The notes under the pieces were generated by a model. That model ran no database searches. It saw only the letters and a list, made by a program, of their open reading frames with translations, and was not told the DNA's origin. The position numbers and the translations under genes are program-made. Below are positions 16,098 to 24,403 of a stretch of DNA of 43,666 nt, in pieces; the first letter of the stretch is position 1; each line of letters opens with the position of its first letter. This stretch comes from Opitutales bacterium (GTDB lineage: Bacteria; Verrucomicrobiota; Verrucomicrobiia; Opitutales; Seribacteraceae), in contig JAOFTV010000015.1 in the NCBI GenBank assembly GCA_028045305.1, positions 1 through 43,666 of the forward strand, written 5' to 3'.

Positions 16098-17327
16098 ATG
16101 AAAATTCTTTTTGCTTTGTCCATCTGGCTACTCACCGTTCTCGGTGCATACTGGTTGGGTCTTGATCGTGAGGATACTCATTCCAAAGAATCCTCTTCAA
16201 ACCCTGCGGAGTCTATAACGCAACAAGTTGGCAGTGAACAAGTACCCAAACTCAAAGAATCCAGTGAAATTGTGCCGATTAATCAGAACCGACTAGATTC
16301 ATCTCTCATCCAAACTGAAGATTTTGCAAAAAAAGAAGTTCTTTCCAATCAGGCAAAAAAGTCATCAGGAAATCTAGATTCTTCTCATCCTGTGGAAAGG
16401 CTTCAAGCGTTTGTCGAGTTATTAAAAAAACCGAATTTTGAAAGTGTGCAAACCGCAAGAAAAGCTTATGAATCATTGCCAGGGGGAACTGGTCGGTTTA
16501 GTGAGTTAAAAATCCTCGCTTTCGCTTGGGGACAGGTAGATCCGGAAGCCGCTCTTGCCTGGTCAAATAAGCAGGAACATTGGGATAAGCATATTGCCAA
16601 TGGTTCGATCATGGATTCCTGGGCTCGTAAGGATGCTGATTCAGCCATCGCCTGGGCGAGGGAAAACTTTGAAGGTAAAGAAAACCCCTACTTTATCGGA
16701 ATAATTAACGGATTATCAGAGACGGATCTTCCTAAGGCTACTGATCTAATGACGGATTTGCCCTTTGGGCGAGTACGGGGAAGGTCAGCTCACATGCTAT
16801 TTGAAAAGGTCTGGAATGAGGGGGAGGATGTTGCCATGCATTGGGCGGAACATTTGCCTGAAGGCTCTCTTCAAAATTTTGCTTATGGAGAACTAGGAGA
16901 AAAGGTGGCACGATCTGATATGCCCAGAGCAATTGAATGGATTGAATCGATGAACGAGTCTTCTCTCAAATTGTCTGTGACTGAAAAAGTAACTAAAGAA
17001 ATGGCCCGGAGAAATCCGGTTGAAACCGCGAACTGGATTAACACTTTACCTGACGATAAGACAAAAACAGCCGCGATGATTCAATTGGCAGAAATATGGA
17101 CCCGTCAAGATCCGATCGCAACTGCCGAGTGGATTAATCAATTGCCCGCATCTGAAAACACAGATCCGTTAATTGAAACTCTAGTTGTTAAAGTTCACAG
17201 GACTGACCCTGAGGGGGCAATGACTTGGGCTGAAACGATTTCCAACCCTGAGCGGCGAAAACATTTGGTTGAAAAAGTCGAAAAAGTACTTCGTAAGCAG
17301 GAAAGCACAAAGAAAAATACTGACTGA
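16098..17327 (+). CDS. Membrane-anchored helical-repeat protein
   Basis: This 409-residue protein has an N-terminal signal anchor (residues 1-22), a Ser/Gln/Lys-rich linker to about residue 95, then eight or so helical repeats of about 30-33 residues. The repeat consensus is close to R-x-DP-x-x-A-x-x-W-x-x-x-LP, seen as VDPEAALAWSNK, RNPVETANWINTLP, QDPIATAEWINQLP and TDPEGAMTWAETI. The repeats are TPR/HEAT-like in periodicity, so the likely role is a periplasmic protein-binding scaffold. I know similar repeat proteins from verrucomicrobia and planctomycetes but no function. A short hairpin terminator follows. Confidence 0.75.
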   Translation: MKILFALSIWLLTVLGAYWLGLDREDTHSKESSSNPAESITQQVGSEQVPKLKESSEIVPINQNRLDSSLIQTEDFAKKEVLSNQAKKSSGNLDSSHPVERLQAFVELLKKPNFESVQTARKAYESLPGGTGRFSELKILAFAWGQVDPEAALAWSNKQEHWDKHIANGSIMDSWARKDADSAIAWARENFEGKENPYFIGIINGLSETDLPKATDLMTDLPFGRVRGRSAHMLFEKVWNEGEDVAMHWAEHLPEGSLQNFAYGELGEKVARSDMPRAIEWIESMNESSLKLSVTEKVTKEMARRNPVETANWINTLPDDKTKTAAMIQLAEIWTRQDPIATAEWINQLPASENTDPLIETLVVKVHRTDPEGAMTWAETISNPERRKHLVEKVEKVLRKQESTKKNTD

Positions 17328-17334
17328 TTTGGGT

Positions 17335-17356
17335 AAGCGGTTTACCCGCTTTTATA
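17335..17356 (+). terminator. Short intrinsic terminator after the helical-repeat gene
   Basis: AAGCGG (17335-17340) and CCGCTT (17346-17351) form a six-pair stem around the loop TTTAC, followed by TTTAT. The T-run is on the plus-strand side only, so it serves the upstream gene rather than the converging lactonase gene. Confidence 0.6.
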
Positions 17357-17359
17357 ACT

Positions 17360-18520
17360 TTAATTCTGTGTAAGTTTTTGGGATGATGCAAAGACTAAAC
17401 ATACTGGATTGGGTGCGTTTGTAATTGAACCCCTTTGATAAGTGAGATGACCCCTAACCGGATCGATTTTGTGGCCTGAAATGGTACTCGAATCCTGACC
17501 GGCCGCGAGAAGCCATGACCCGCAAGGGGTTAGATTGATGTTTCTTGGGAATGCACCACGTATTGGTTGCGTTTGTGAAGTATTTAGAGTGCCTGAATTA
17601 TTTGAAGTAAAAACAGTAACGGAATCGTGTCCTCGGTTTGAGCTGTATACCCATTTTCCATTGGGGTGAACCAGAATCTCAGCAGCTGAATTAAATGTCT
17701 CCTGTGCTTTTTGTTCTTCCGTAAGAGTGCGAGCCAAGGAATGGAATATGGCTTCTCCCTTTGCTTGATCCCATTTAAAAATGGAAATGGAAAGATTCAG
17801 TTCATTGAGTAAATAGATCCAGTTTTGATCTTGGGAAAATCTCATATGCCTCGGTCCTCCTCCGGGTACGGTCTGGGCAATACTATGAAATTGGATGGAG
17901 GGAGTTTTGAGGTTCACCCGATAGATCACGATTTGATCGAGTCCGAGGTCTGGCACTAGGGCAAAATTTCCACACGGAGAAAATCCGCACCAATGTGGAT
18001 GGGGTTGTTTTTGCCTCGATGAAATGACTTGGGAACCACCTTGGTGATCAGTGATCAAAGGGGTTCCTAATGTACCATTTGTGTCCAAGGGAAATAAAGC
18101 AACAGAACCCCCTCTGTACTGGGTGGTTAGCAAAAATTTTCCGGAAGGATGAATTGAGACATGACAACCTAAACCATCTGGGCATGCCATGCGGGTAAAT
18201 TCAACAAGATCATTTTCATTGGTTATTTTATATCCAATTACACCCTGTCCTTGTTTCCACTTACATACAGCATAGATCGATGGACTGGTAGGGTGCATGG
18301 TCAAAAAGTTAGCGGAATCCACATTTACTACACGCCTGACCTCCTTGAACTTGCCTGAATCAGTGTGGAAATATGCATGATATATACCATCAGCAGATTG
18401 ACCACTGGTGCCGATAAACAGAGAAAACTGCTTAGCATGGATCGATTGATTTACCATCAATAGTAAGAACAAATAATAGAAGAATAACGGTCTCATTAAA
18501 ATTAAAGAGAGTTGGGGCAT
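17360..18520 (-). CDS. Secreted lactonase-family beta-propeller protein
   Basis: This 386-residue protein has a signal peptide of 30 residues (ending SIHA). The mature part matches the lactonase/YbhE (Pgl-type 6-phosphogluconolactonase) seven-bladed propeller. Family landmarks are SANFLTMHPTSPSIYAV, CHVSIHPSGKFLLTTQYRGGSVALFPL, QKQPHPHWCGFSPCGNFALVPDLGLDQI, GGGPRHMRFSQDQNWIYLLNEL, and the late GAFPRNINLTPCGSWLLAAGQ. Cytoplasmic members hydrolyse 6-phosphogluconolactone. An exported one more likely acts on another sugar lactone, which is inference. ATG 18520 is used; an internal ATG at 18496 gives an equally good signal peptide. Confidence 0.87.
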   Translation of the reverse strand: MPQLSLILMRPLFFYYLFLLLMVNQSIHAKQFSLFIGTSGQSADGIYHAYFHTDSGKFKEVRRVVNVDSANFLTMHPTSPSIYAVCKWKQGQGVIGYKITNENDLVEFTRMACPDGLGCHVSIHPSGKFLLTTQYRGGSVALFPLDTNGTLGTPLITDHQGGSQVISSRQKQPHPHWCGFSPCGNFALVPDLGLDQIVIYRVNLKTPSIQFHSIAQTVPGGGPRHMRFSQDQNWIYLLNELNLSISIFKWDQAKGEAIFHSLARTLTEEQKAQETFNSAAEILVHPNGKWVYSSNRGHDSVTVFTSNNSGTLNTSQTQPIRGAFPRNINLTPCGSWLLAAGQDSSTISGHKIDPVRGHLTYQRGSITNAPNPVCLVFASSQKLTQN

Positions 18521-18620
18521 AGAACAATGTCGAGTGGATTCCGTAAATGTACTTAAATTACCTCAAAGTAGTAGGCAGTGAATTCAAATAAAATCTAGAA
18601 TCAAAAATTAAGCAAAAAAC

Positions 18621-18626
18621 TATAAT
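18621..18626 (+). promoter_or_regulatory. Candidate -10 element of map
   Basis: A perfect TATAAT lies 41 bases before the map start codon in an A/T-rich gap. No good -35 is found 16-18 bases upstream, so this is a weak call. Confidence 0.35.
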
Positions 18627-18667
18627 TTTGGATTGATGAACTTTAAAATTCCTCAAAAGGTATTGGT

Positions 18668-19495
18668 GTGATTTGCAAAAATTTTAAAGACAAGGACAGA
18701 ATGAGAAAAGCTGGGCGTTCCGCGGCGGCCGTGCTCGAACGTTTGTGTGCTTTTGTTGAGCCGGGTATGAGTACTTTGGAAATTGATGAAGAGGGGGGGC
18801 GAGTCATGAAAGAATTTGGGGTGAAGAGTGCCTGCAAGGGGTACCGTTCAGGTCATCGCATTTTTCCGTCTTTTACATGCTTGTCCGTAAATGACGAGGT
18901 GGTTCATGGTATTGGAGTTCAGGAAAGAACACTCAAAGATGGAGATGTTATTTCGGTTGATGTATGTATTCGCCAAGATGGTTTTATTGGGGACAACTGT
19001 CGGACTATTGGAGTGGGCAGAGTAACCCCAGAGGTTCTTAATTTACTAAAAATTACGGAGGAGTCTCTTTATCTTGGTCTTGTACAAGCTTTGCACAAAA
19101 GGCGGGTTGGAGATGTTTCCCAAGCTGTACAAAAGCATGTGGAAGCTGCTGGTTATGCGGTAATTACCAATTTTGTTGGGCATGGAGTTGGCCGATCTCT
19201 TCATGAAGACCCCCAAATTCCTAATTTTGGAAAGGCGGGTTCAGGTCCTCAGTTTCGCAAGGGTATGGCTGTATGCATTGAACCGATGGTAAATATGAAG
19301 AATTCTCAAATTCGCATGGCTAAGGATGGATGGACTGCTTTGGCGGTGGACGGTATGCCTTCCGCCCATTTCGAACATACCTTACTTGTGGACGAGCTTA
19401 GCCCAGAAATTCTTACACTTCCGGAGAGTGCATCGGATTCTGCGAGTTTCCTGGCGGAAAAACTTAGGAACATTCCTTCTTTATCGGTCGCTTAA
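18668..19495 (+). CDS. map: Methionine aminopeptidase, type I
   Basis: This 275-residue cytoplasmic enzyme removes the initiator methionine from new proteins. The five metal ligands are present as Asp98, Asp109, His172, Glu205 and Glu236. The conserved substrate-contact histidines His80 (VVHGI) and His179 are also there. The GTG at 18668 is supported by AAGG seven bases upstream and by alignment of the first residues (KDKDRMRKAGR) with the usual MAP N-terminus. The C-terminal 20-25 residues extend past the usual family end. No N-terminal SEC-C zinc motif is present. The exonuclease gene follows after 12 bases. Confidence 0.95.
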   Translation: MICKNFKDKDRMRKAGRSAAAVLERLCAFVEPGMSTLEIDEEGGRVMKEFGVKSACKGYRSGHRIFPSFTCLSVNDEVVHGIGVQERTLKDGDVISVDVCIRQDGFIGDNCRTIGVGRVTPEVLNLLKITEESLYLGLVQALHKRRVGDVSQAVQKHVEAAGYAVITNFVGHGVGRSLHEDPQIPNFGKAGSGPQFRKGMAVCIEPMVNMKNSQIRMAKDGWTALAVDGMPSAHFEHTLLVDELSPEILTLPESASDSASFLAEKLRNIPSLSVA

Positions 19496-19507
19496 TTTTT
19501 TTGATAC

Positions 19508-20377
19508 ATGCTCAAAAGAATTGCGGATAGCGTATTTAGTTTCGATATCGAATGGATTCCGGACCCTAAATCCGCTGAAATTCTCTTTGATTCTCCACCC
19601 GCTGACGGTCCTGGTCAGCAAGCGGCAGAATCTTTTGAAGCACTTTGGGCCAGTGCTCGCAAAGAGGGTGATCTTCCAGATTCACAGCCTTATTTAAAGA
19701 CCATTCTTTGTCGAATAGTTTCGCTGGCCGGAATCCTTCGCGAAAAAGTTCCTGGTGGGGAACCTTCGCTCAAGTTGATTTCCTTGCCTGCAGATCCTAT
19801 GGATCCAGAGAAAATCGATGAAAAATCGATGATTTCGAGCTTTTTAAAGTCTGTTGGTCGTCGAAAGCCTCAACTTGTGGGCTATAATTCCGCTCAGGCT
19901 GATGTCCCGATCCTTGTTCAACGTGCCATTGTTCTTGGGCTTCCCGGGTTTGGGTTTTCTGACCGTCCAAACAAGCCTTGGGAGGGGGTAGATTACTTTG
20001 ACGCCCGCAATTCTGATTATAACCTAGACCTAGCTGATGCGATGGGGCAATACCGAGACCGTCCTACCTTGCACCAAGCAGCTACCTTGAGTGGAATACC
20101 TGGAAAGATTGAAGTTAGCGGGGATTCGGTCGCTCAGATGTGGTTGGAGGGAAAACTTCCTGAGGTTGTGGAGTACAACGAGTTTGACGCTTTTACGACT
20201 CATCTGCTTTGGGCAAGGATTGCTCACTTTTCTGGCCTGCTCACTTCAGAGGAATACGAGAACGAACAATCACTTGTCAGTAAACTTTTACATTCAGAGA
20301 TTGCCAATGGGCACACCCATCTTGAACGCTTTTTGAACGAATGGAACCGCTTGCGTGGCCTAACCGGGCAGAGTTGA
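19508..20377 (+). CDS. PolB-like 3'-5' exonuclease (DEDDy)
   Basis: This 289-residue protein fits the family of stand-alone exonucleases related to the proofreading domain of DNA polymerase B. The DEDDy motifs are visible: Asp13/Glu15 in FDIEW (ExoI), Asn127 and Asp132 in GYNSAQADVPIL (ExoII), and Tyr223-x3-Asp227 in EYNEFDAFTT (ExoIII). It should trim single-stranded DNA or RNA 3' ends using two metal ions. The length is somewhat above the family core. It follows map after 12 bases and is probably co-transcribed; there is no obvious functional link. Confidence 0.87.
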   Translation: MLKRIADSVFSFDIEWIPDPKSAEILFDSPPADGPGQQAAESFEALWASARKEGDLPDSQPYLKTILCRIVSLAGILREKVPGGEPSLKLISLPADPMDPEKIDEKSMISSFLKSVGRRKPQLVGYNSAQADVPILVQRAIVLGLPGFGFSDRPNKPWEGVDYFDARNSDYNLDLADAMGQYRDRPTLHQAATLSGIPGKIEVSGDSVAQMWLEGKLPEVVEYNEFDAFTTHLLWARIAHFSGLLTSEEYENEQSLVSKLLHSEIANGHTHLERFLNEWNRLRGLTGQS

Positions 20378-20482
20378 CAAATTATTTCTTATCGAAAAAG
20401 GTTTTTTTACTTTGTCCATTGAAAAGGAACATGGTGCAAGCTAGGTTGCCCCGATTACTATCCGCAGCTAGAAAATATAATT

Positions 20483-21481
20483 ATGATGAACACTGATACG
20501 GAAGCCCAAGCGACCATCGACACTCTTTCGCAAACGCGCGACCGGTTAATGACCGAAATTCGCAAAGGAATTATCGGGCAGGATGAGGTAATCGAGCAGC
20601 TGCTCGTGACCTTGCTTGCCCGCGGTCATTGTCTGCTCACAGGAATTCCTGGTCTGGGTAAGACTCTGCTTGTTAAAACCCTTTCCCAATGCCTGAGTCT
20701 TGGATTTAAACGCATACAATTTACTCCCGATCTTATGCCTGCAGATGTTGTGGGTTCTGAAGTAGTGGATGAGGACCCGGCTACTGGTAAGCGTTCTTTT
20801 CGGTTTTCGCCCGGACCCATCTTTTCCCAAGTAGTATTGGCGGATGAAATTAACCGTACCCCGCCGAAAACTCAGGCTGCCTTGCTAGAAGCGATGGAAG
20901 AACGTCAAGTAACCGTAGCTGGAGAAACCCGTCCGTTAGAGGCACCTTTTTTCGTTTTGGCTACTCAAAACCCCATCGAGTTGGAAGGTACTTACCCTTT
21001 GCCCGAAGCTCAACTTGACCGTTTTCTTCTCAACCCGGTTATCAAGTATCTTTCTCAGGAAGATGAGGCCCGTATGGTTGGAGAGACCACGGGACTTGAT
21101 CGTGAACTGCCTCAACCTGTGCTCACTGGCGAAGAGATTGAAGGATTGCAAAGATTGACACGCCAAGTACCAGCTCCCGAGCAGGTGATTTCCTATGCCG
21201 TACGCCTAGTCGCTGCCTCCCGTCCGGAATCTGATTCCTGTGACGAATGGTTAAAGCCTAGAATAAAATGGGGTGCTGGTTCTCGTGGTTCCCAAGCTTT
21301 GATTCTTGCAGCAAAAGCCCGTGCCTTGCTCGACGGTCGTCCAAACGCATCCCGGGAGGATGTTCGTGAAATTGCCAAGTCTGCATTACGCCATCGTATC
21401 CTTCCTAGTTTTCTTGCGGAATCAGAGGGTCTGCGATCAGATGATTTAATTGATTTTCTGATCGAAAAAGTACCCAGTTGA
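20483..21481 (+). CDS. MoxR-family AAA+ ATPase
   Basis: This 332-residue AAA+ ATPase has Walker A GIPGLGKT (residues 54-61), Walker B VVLADEINR (Asp121, Glu122), and the MoxR segments AALLEAMEERQVT and ATQNPIELEGTYPLPEAQLDRF. MoxR proteins act as chaperones that assemble or activate partners carrying vWA domains. Here the ATPase heads an eight-gene array with a DUF58 protein and two vWA membrane proteins, matching that role. Two ATG codons in a row (20483 and 20486) are both possible starts. The gap to the DUF58 gene is about 40 bases. Confidence 0.94.
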   Translation: MMNTDTEAQATIDTLSQTRDRLMTEIRKGIIGQDEVIEQLLVTLLARGHCLLTGIPGLGKTLLVKTLSQCLSLGFKRIQFTPDLMPADVVGSEVVDEDPATGKRSFRFSPGPIFSQVVLADEINRTPPKTQAALLEAMEERQVTVAGETRPLEAPFFVLATQNPIELEGTYPLPEAQLDRFLLNPVIKYLSQEDEARMVGETTGLDRELPQPVLTGEEIEGLQRLTRQVPAPEQVISYAVRLVAASRPESDSCDEWLKPRIKWGAGSRGSQALILAAKARALLDGRPNASREDVREIAKSALRHRILPSFLAESEGLRSDDLIDFLIEKVPS

Positions 21482-21521
21482 ATCAAGCCCATTTGCCAGA
21501 TTTAATTATTCCCTATTTGTG

Positions 21522-22421
21522 ATGCAGGAGTCCGAGATTTCCTTGCTCGACCCAGCTCGTCTTTCTCGCATAGACGACCTTTCCCTGCTTGCCCGTTTAG
21601 TGGTGCGGGGTTCCCGTTCAGGTATGCATCGAAGCATACGCCAAGGCAGAGGGAATGAGTTTTTCCAATACCGTTCCTATGAACCCGGAGAAGATCTGAA
21701 AAATGTAGATTGGCGGGTTTTTGCGAAGCGTGATGAACTTGTCGCCAAGACCTACCAGGAGGACACCAATGTGAATCTCCTGCTTGTGCTTGATGGAAGT
21801 GCTTCCATGGCTTTCTCGGGTACGGATTCTCCCTGTTCAAAGTTTCGGTACGCACAAATGCTTGCCGCTTGTTTTGGTTATCTTGCCCAACGCCAGGGAG
21901 ATAGGGTCGGACTCTTTGGCGGATCGGAAGATTCCGTGGAATGGATACGTCCCCAAGGAGGGCGTGCAGCACTTAACCGTTTGCTCGTGCAAATGGGGTC
22001 TATGAAACCTGCCGGTCGCGACATTGGGAGGGCTTCCTGGGAAAGGTTTAATGCTGTTATTCCTCACGAATCCATTGTGGTCGTGCTCTCTGATTTTCTA
22101 GATGGGGAAGAGGAATGGGCGAATCGCTTACGCTTTGCAAAATCCAGAAGATATGAATGTCTTTGTTTACAAACTCTTGACCGGGAGGAGCTTGTATTAC
22201 CCGATTCAGATGCCTTGAGGTTTGTTGAGATGGAGGGCGATGGCGAGCTCTCTGCATCGCCTGAACTCATCCGTTTCGATTATTCAGCGAAGATGAATAA
22301 TTATCAGGAAAGTTTGCAAAAAACGATTATTCAGGCAGGTGCGGAGTTTGAATTTTTACAGACTGATTTAGATTTAGGCCATGCTTTACGAAGCTTTCTT
22401 GGTATGCGGGTACATTCTTGA
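21522..22421 (+). CDS. DUF58 (vWA-like) protein
   Basis: This is a protein of about 299 residues with the DUF58 signature: FFQYRSYEPGEDLKNVDWRVFAKRDELVAK, split by the usual Arg-x-Tyr-x-PG-Asp and Asp-Trp pattern. A vWA-like fold follows with a MIDAS motif DGSAS near residues 91-95. It has no membrane helix or signal peptide, so it is cytoplasmic. DUF58 genes nearly always follow moxR genes, and the product is the expected ATPase partner. ATG 21522 is preferred; GTG 21519 is immediately before it. The stop overlaps the next start by one base (TGATG). Confidence 0.92.
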   Translation: MQESEISLLDPARLSRIDDLSLLARLVVRGSRSGMHRSIRQGRGNEFFQYRSYEPGEDLKNVDWRVFAKRDELVAKTYQEDTNVNLLLVLDGSASMAFSGTDSPCSKFRYAQMLAACFGYLAQRQGDRVGLFGGSEDSVEWIRPQGGRAALNRLLVQMGSMKPAGRDIGRASWERFNAVIPHESIVVVLSDFLDGEEEWANRLRFAKSRRYECLCLQTLDREELVLPDSDALRFVEMEGDGELSASPELIRFDYSAKMNNYQESLQKTIIQAGAEFEFLQTDLDLGHALRSFLGMRVHS

Positions 22422-24403
22422 TGATCGAATTTGGACAACCTCTTGCATTGTTTGGTGGCTTGGCACTTAGTTTGCCCATCCTTGCCCACATGGCGTACCG
22501 GAGAATTACCGAAAAACGGCTCTTTCCTTCTCTGCGTTTCCTGAGCCCAACCACGATTCCACGCAGTGGTAGAAAACGCCCAAGTGACTGGCCCTTGCTT
22601 CTTTTGCGCCTCTTGCTTTTTACTGCTATCGTGTTGATTCTTGCCGATCCTTATTGGACTAATTCCCAAGGAGATGCTCCAGTCAGTGCTAGTCGCGAGC
22701 AGCGTATGCACTTGATTGACACCTCAATAAGTATGTCGGGATGGGGGGCATGGGAAGAAGTTCGTGAAAATCTGCTCGAACAATGGAGTGATGAAAGTGT
22801 GGATCACGGCATGCTTGCTTTTGATACTGGCGGGTTGAAGTTGTGGAATCCTGGAATACCCGTTGATGAACTGCGTGCTGCATTGAATGAATTGAAACCC
22901 ATTTACAGCCCTTATGAAACAGGTGCTTTGTTTACCAGGCTTTCCAAATTATGGCGTGATATACAAGTTCCCAAAAAGGTATTGATTTACAGTGATTTTC
23001 AAAGCTCAGATTGGCAGGATGTACAAGCTGATGTCGGTGCACTTGGAGCTGAGTTATTCCTTGTTCCGACAGGGCATCGAGAGCAGTTATGGAAAACCCG
23101 TTCGGGTAATCGAGCATTGGTGGATGCTCGGGCGGTGCCGGCTGGATTAGGAAAGGTAGGAGTCTGGGCAGTAGTCCGTAATTGGGATTTCAACGCAACG
23201 CCTGTACAGCTTTCTATTTTCGCTGGAGGTATAGAGAGGGAGCGCGTAGAGATGCTCTTGCCTGCACAAGGCACAGAGCAGGCTCACTTTACTTTGCCAG
23301 CTGGAGATTTTGCCAGTGCTATTGTGCGCATTGATGGGGAGGATGCCTGTTCATGGGATAATAATCGCTCGCTCTGGGTGATGCCCCCGCCTGCACGAGG
23401 TTTCGCTTTTCTGAACCATGAGCAACTGAATATTTCGGACCTGGCAGAAAAGGAATTCCTGCAAGCCGTTATGGACAGTGTAGGTGATGGTGTATGGAAT
23501 CGTTGGTCAGAGCGCTCGGATAGCGATGAAGTTGAGTGCCTCCTTATTCCCGGGTTTTCTGACTGGGCACAGGATGATGGTGTAGTTGAAGAATTAAAAA
23601 ATCACCTGGAGAGGGGCGGAGTCGCTTTGCTAACTCCTGCTGAATCTTATGTTGGAATGAACCAAACTTTGCGCGAGAGCAAACTTTTGGATTTCACCTT
23701 TAATCGAGTCGCCCAAACTGAATTTCGCATGGATCCTTACCGCATTAAAGTGCTTGCAGAAGAGAACCCCTTAAGTGCGGTATTTTCTGGAGACTCAGCA
23801 AGGGATCTTTATCTTACAAAGGTTCGGAAGTTTCTTTTCTTACGAGACTGGGAAGATCAACTTGATGCACCACTGTTTGATAGGGAAGGGCGTCCACTTG
23901 CCTTGGTCCGGAACTTTCCTAATGGAGGTAAGTTGGTTTTTTTATGCTTTCGACTTCTACCTGAATGGACTGATCTTCCTACTCGTAACAGCTTTCTTCC
24001 CTTACTTGTTGAACTTTGTGGTCTTAATGGAGATGCTAGCTTGGAGGAAAATGACGATATCCTGACCCCCGGAGCTTTGATTGGGGATGGAGATGATGCT
24101 ATTCTTGCAAAGGACCCCGGTCTTTACCGTTATGCCGAGAAGAGAATCTCTGTCCATGCACCTCTGTCAGAGTCCTTGCCAGAAGTAATTTCCAAAGAAG
24201 AATTAATGGAAGCACTCAATGGATCTCGCGGAGTGTCCTTATCCCCCGATCTGTCTCTTTCCGGACTTGGTCCCGATCACTCCCGCGATCAGCCGCTGTG
24301 GATGTGGTTTGCCTTGGCTGCAGGTGTTCTTTTGATTGTAGAGAACATGATTTCTGCACCCCGTTCAGGACCCCTTTTTTCTGCTCCTTCTAGAGATGCC
24401 TGA
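22421..24403 (+). CDS. BatA-like membrane protein with vWA domain
   Basis: This is a protein of about 660 residues. The N-terminal 80 residues are the BatA/aerotolerance-type module: two membrane helices with PILAHMAYRRITEKRLFPSLRFL between them. A vWA region follows, with an intact MIDAS DTSIS near residues 100-104. The next 450 residues are probably periplasmic, with a segment near 370-400 that looks like a GATase-like Rossmann fold (ECLLIPGFSDW). The C-terminus has one more membrane helix (WMWFALAAGVLLIVENMI). Start overlaps the DUF58 stop by one base, and the stop lies eight bases inside the next gene. It is likely a client of the MoxR ATPase. Confidence 0.85.
   Translation: MIEFGQPLALFGGLALSLPILAHMAYRRITEKRLFPSLRFLSPTTIPRSGRKRPSDWPLLLLRLLLFTAIVLILADPYWTNSQGDAPVSASREQRMHLIDTSISMSGWGAWEEVRENLLEQWSDESVDHGMLAFDTGGLKLWNPGIPVDELRAALNELKPIYSPYETGALFTRLSKLWRDIQVPKKVLIYSDFQSSDWQDVQADVGALGAELFLVPTGHREQLWKTRSGNRALVDARAVPAGLGKVGVWAVVRNWDFNATPVQLSIFAGGIERERVEMLLPAQGTEQAHFTLPAGDFASAIVRIDGEDACSWDNNRSLWVMPPPARGFAFLNHEQLNISDLAEKEFLQAVMDSVGDGVWNRWSERSDSDEVECLLIPGFSDWAQDDGVVEELKNHLERGGVALLTPAESYVGMNQTLRESKLLDFTFNRVAQTEFRMDPYRIKVLAEENPLSAVFSGDSARDLYLTKVRKFLFLRDWEDQLDAPLFDREGRPLALVRNFPNGGKLVFLCFRLLPEWTDLPTRNSFLPLLVELCGLNGDASLEENDDILTPGALIGDGDDAILAKDPGLYRYAEKRISVHAPLSESLPEVISKEELMEALNGSRGVSLSPDLSLSGLGPDHSRDQPLWMWFALAAGVLLIVENMISAPRSGPLFSAPSRDA

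Noticed and set aside
20374..20379. Perfect TTGACA overlapping the exonuclease stop codon, before moxR
   Set aside because: No -10-like hexamer lies 16-18 bases downstream. The TATAAT at 20476-20481 is far too distant and abuts the start codon.
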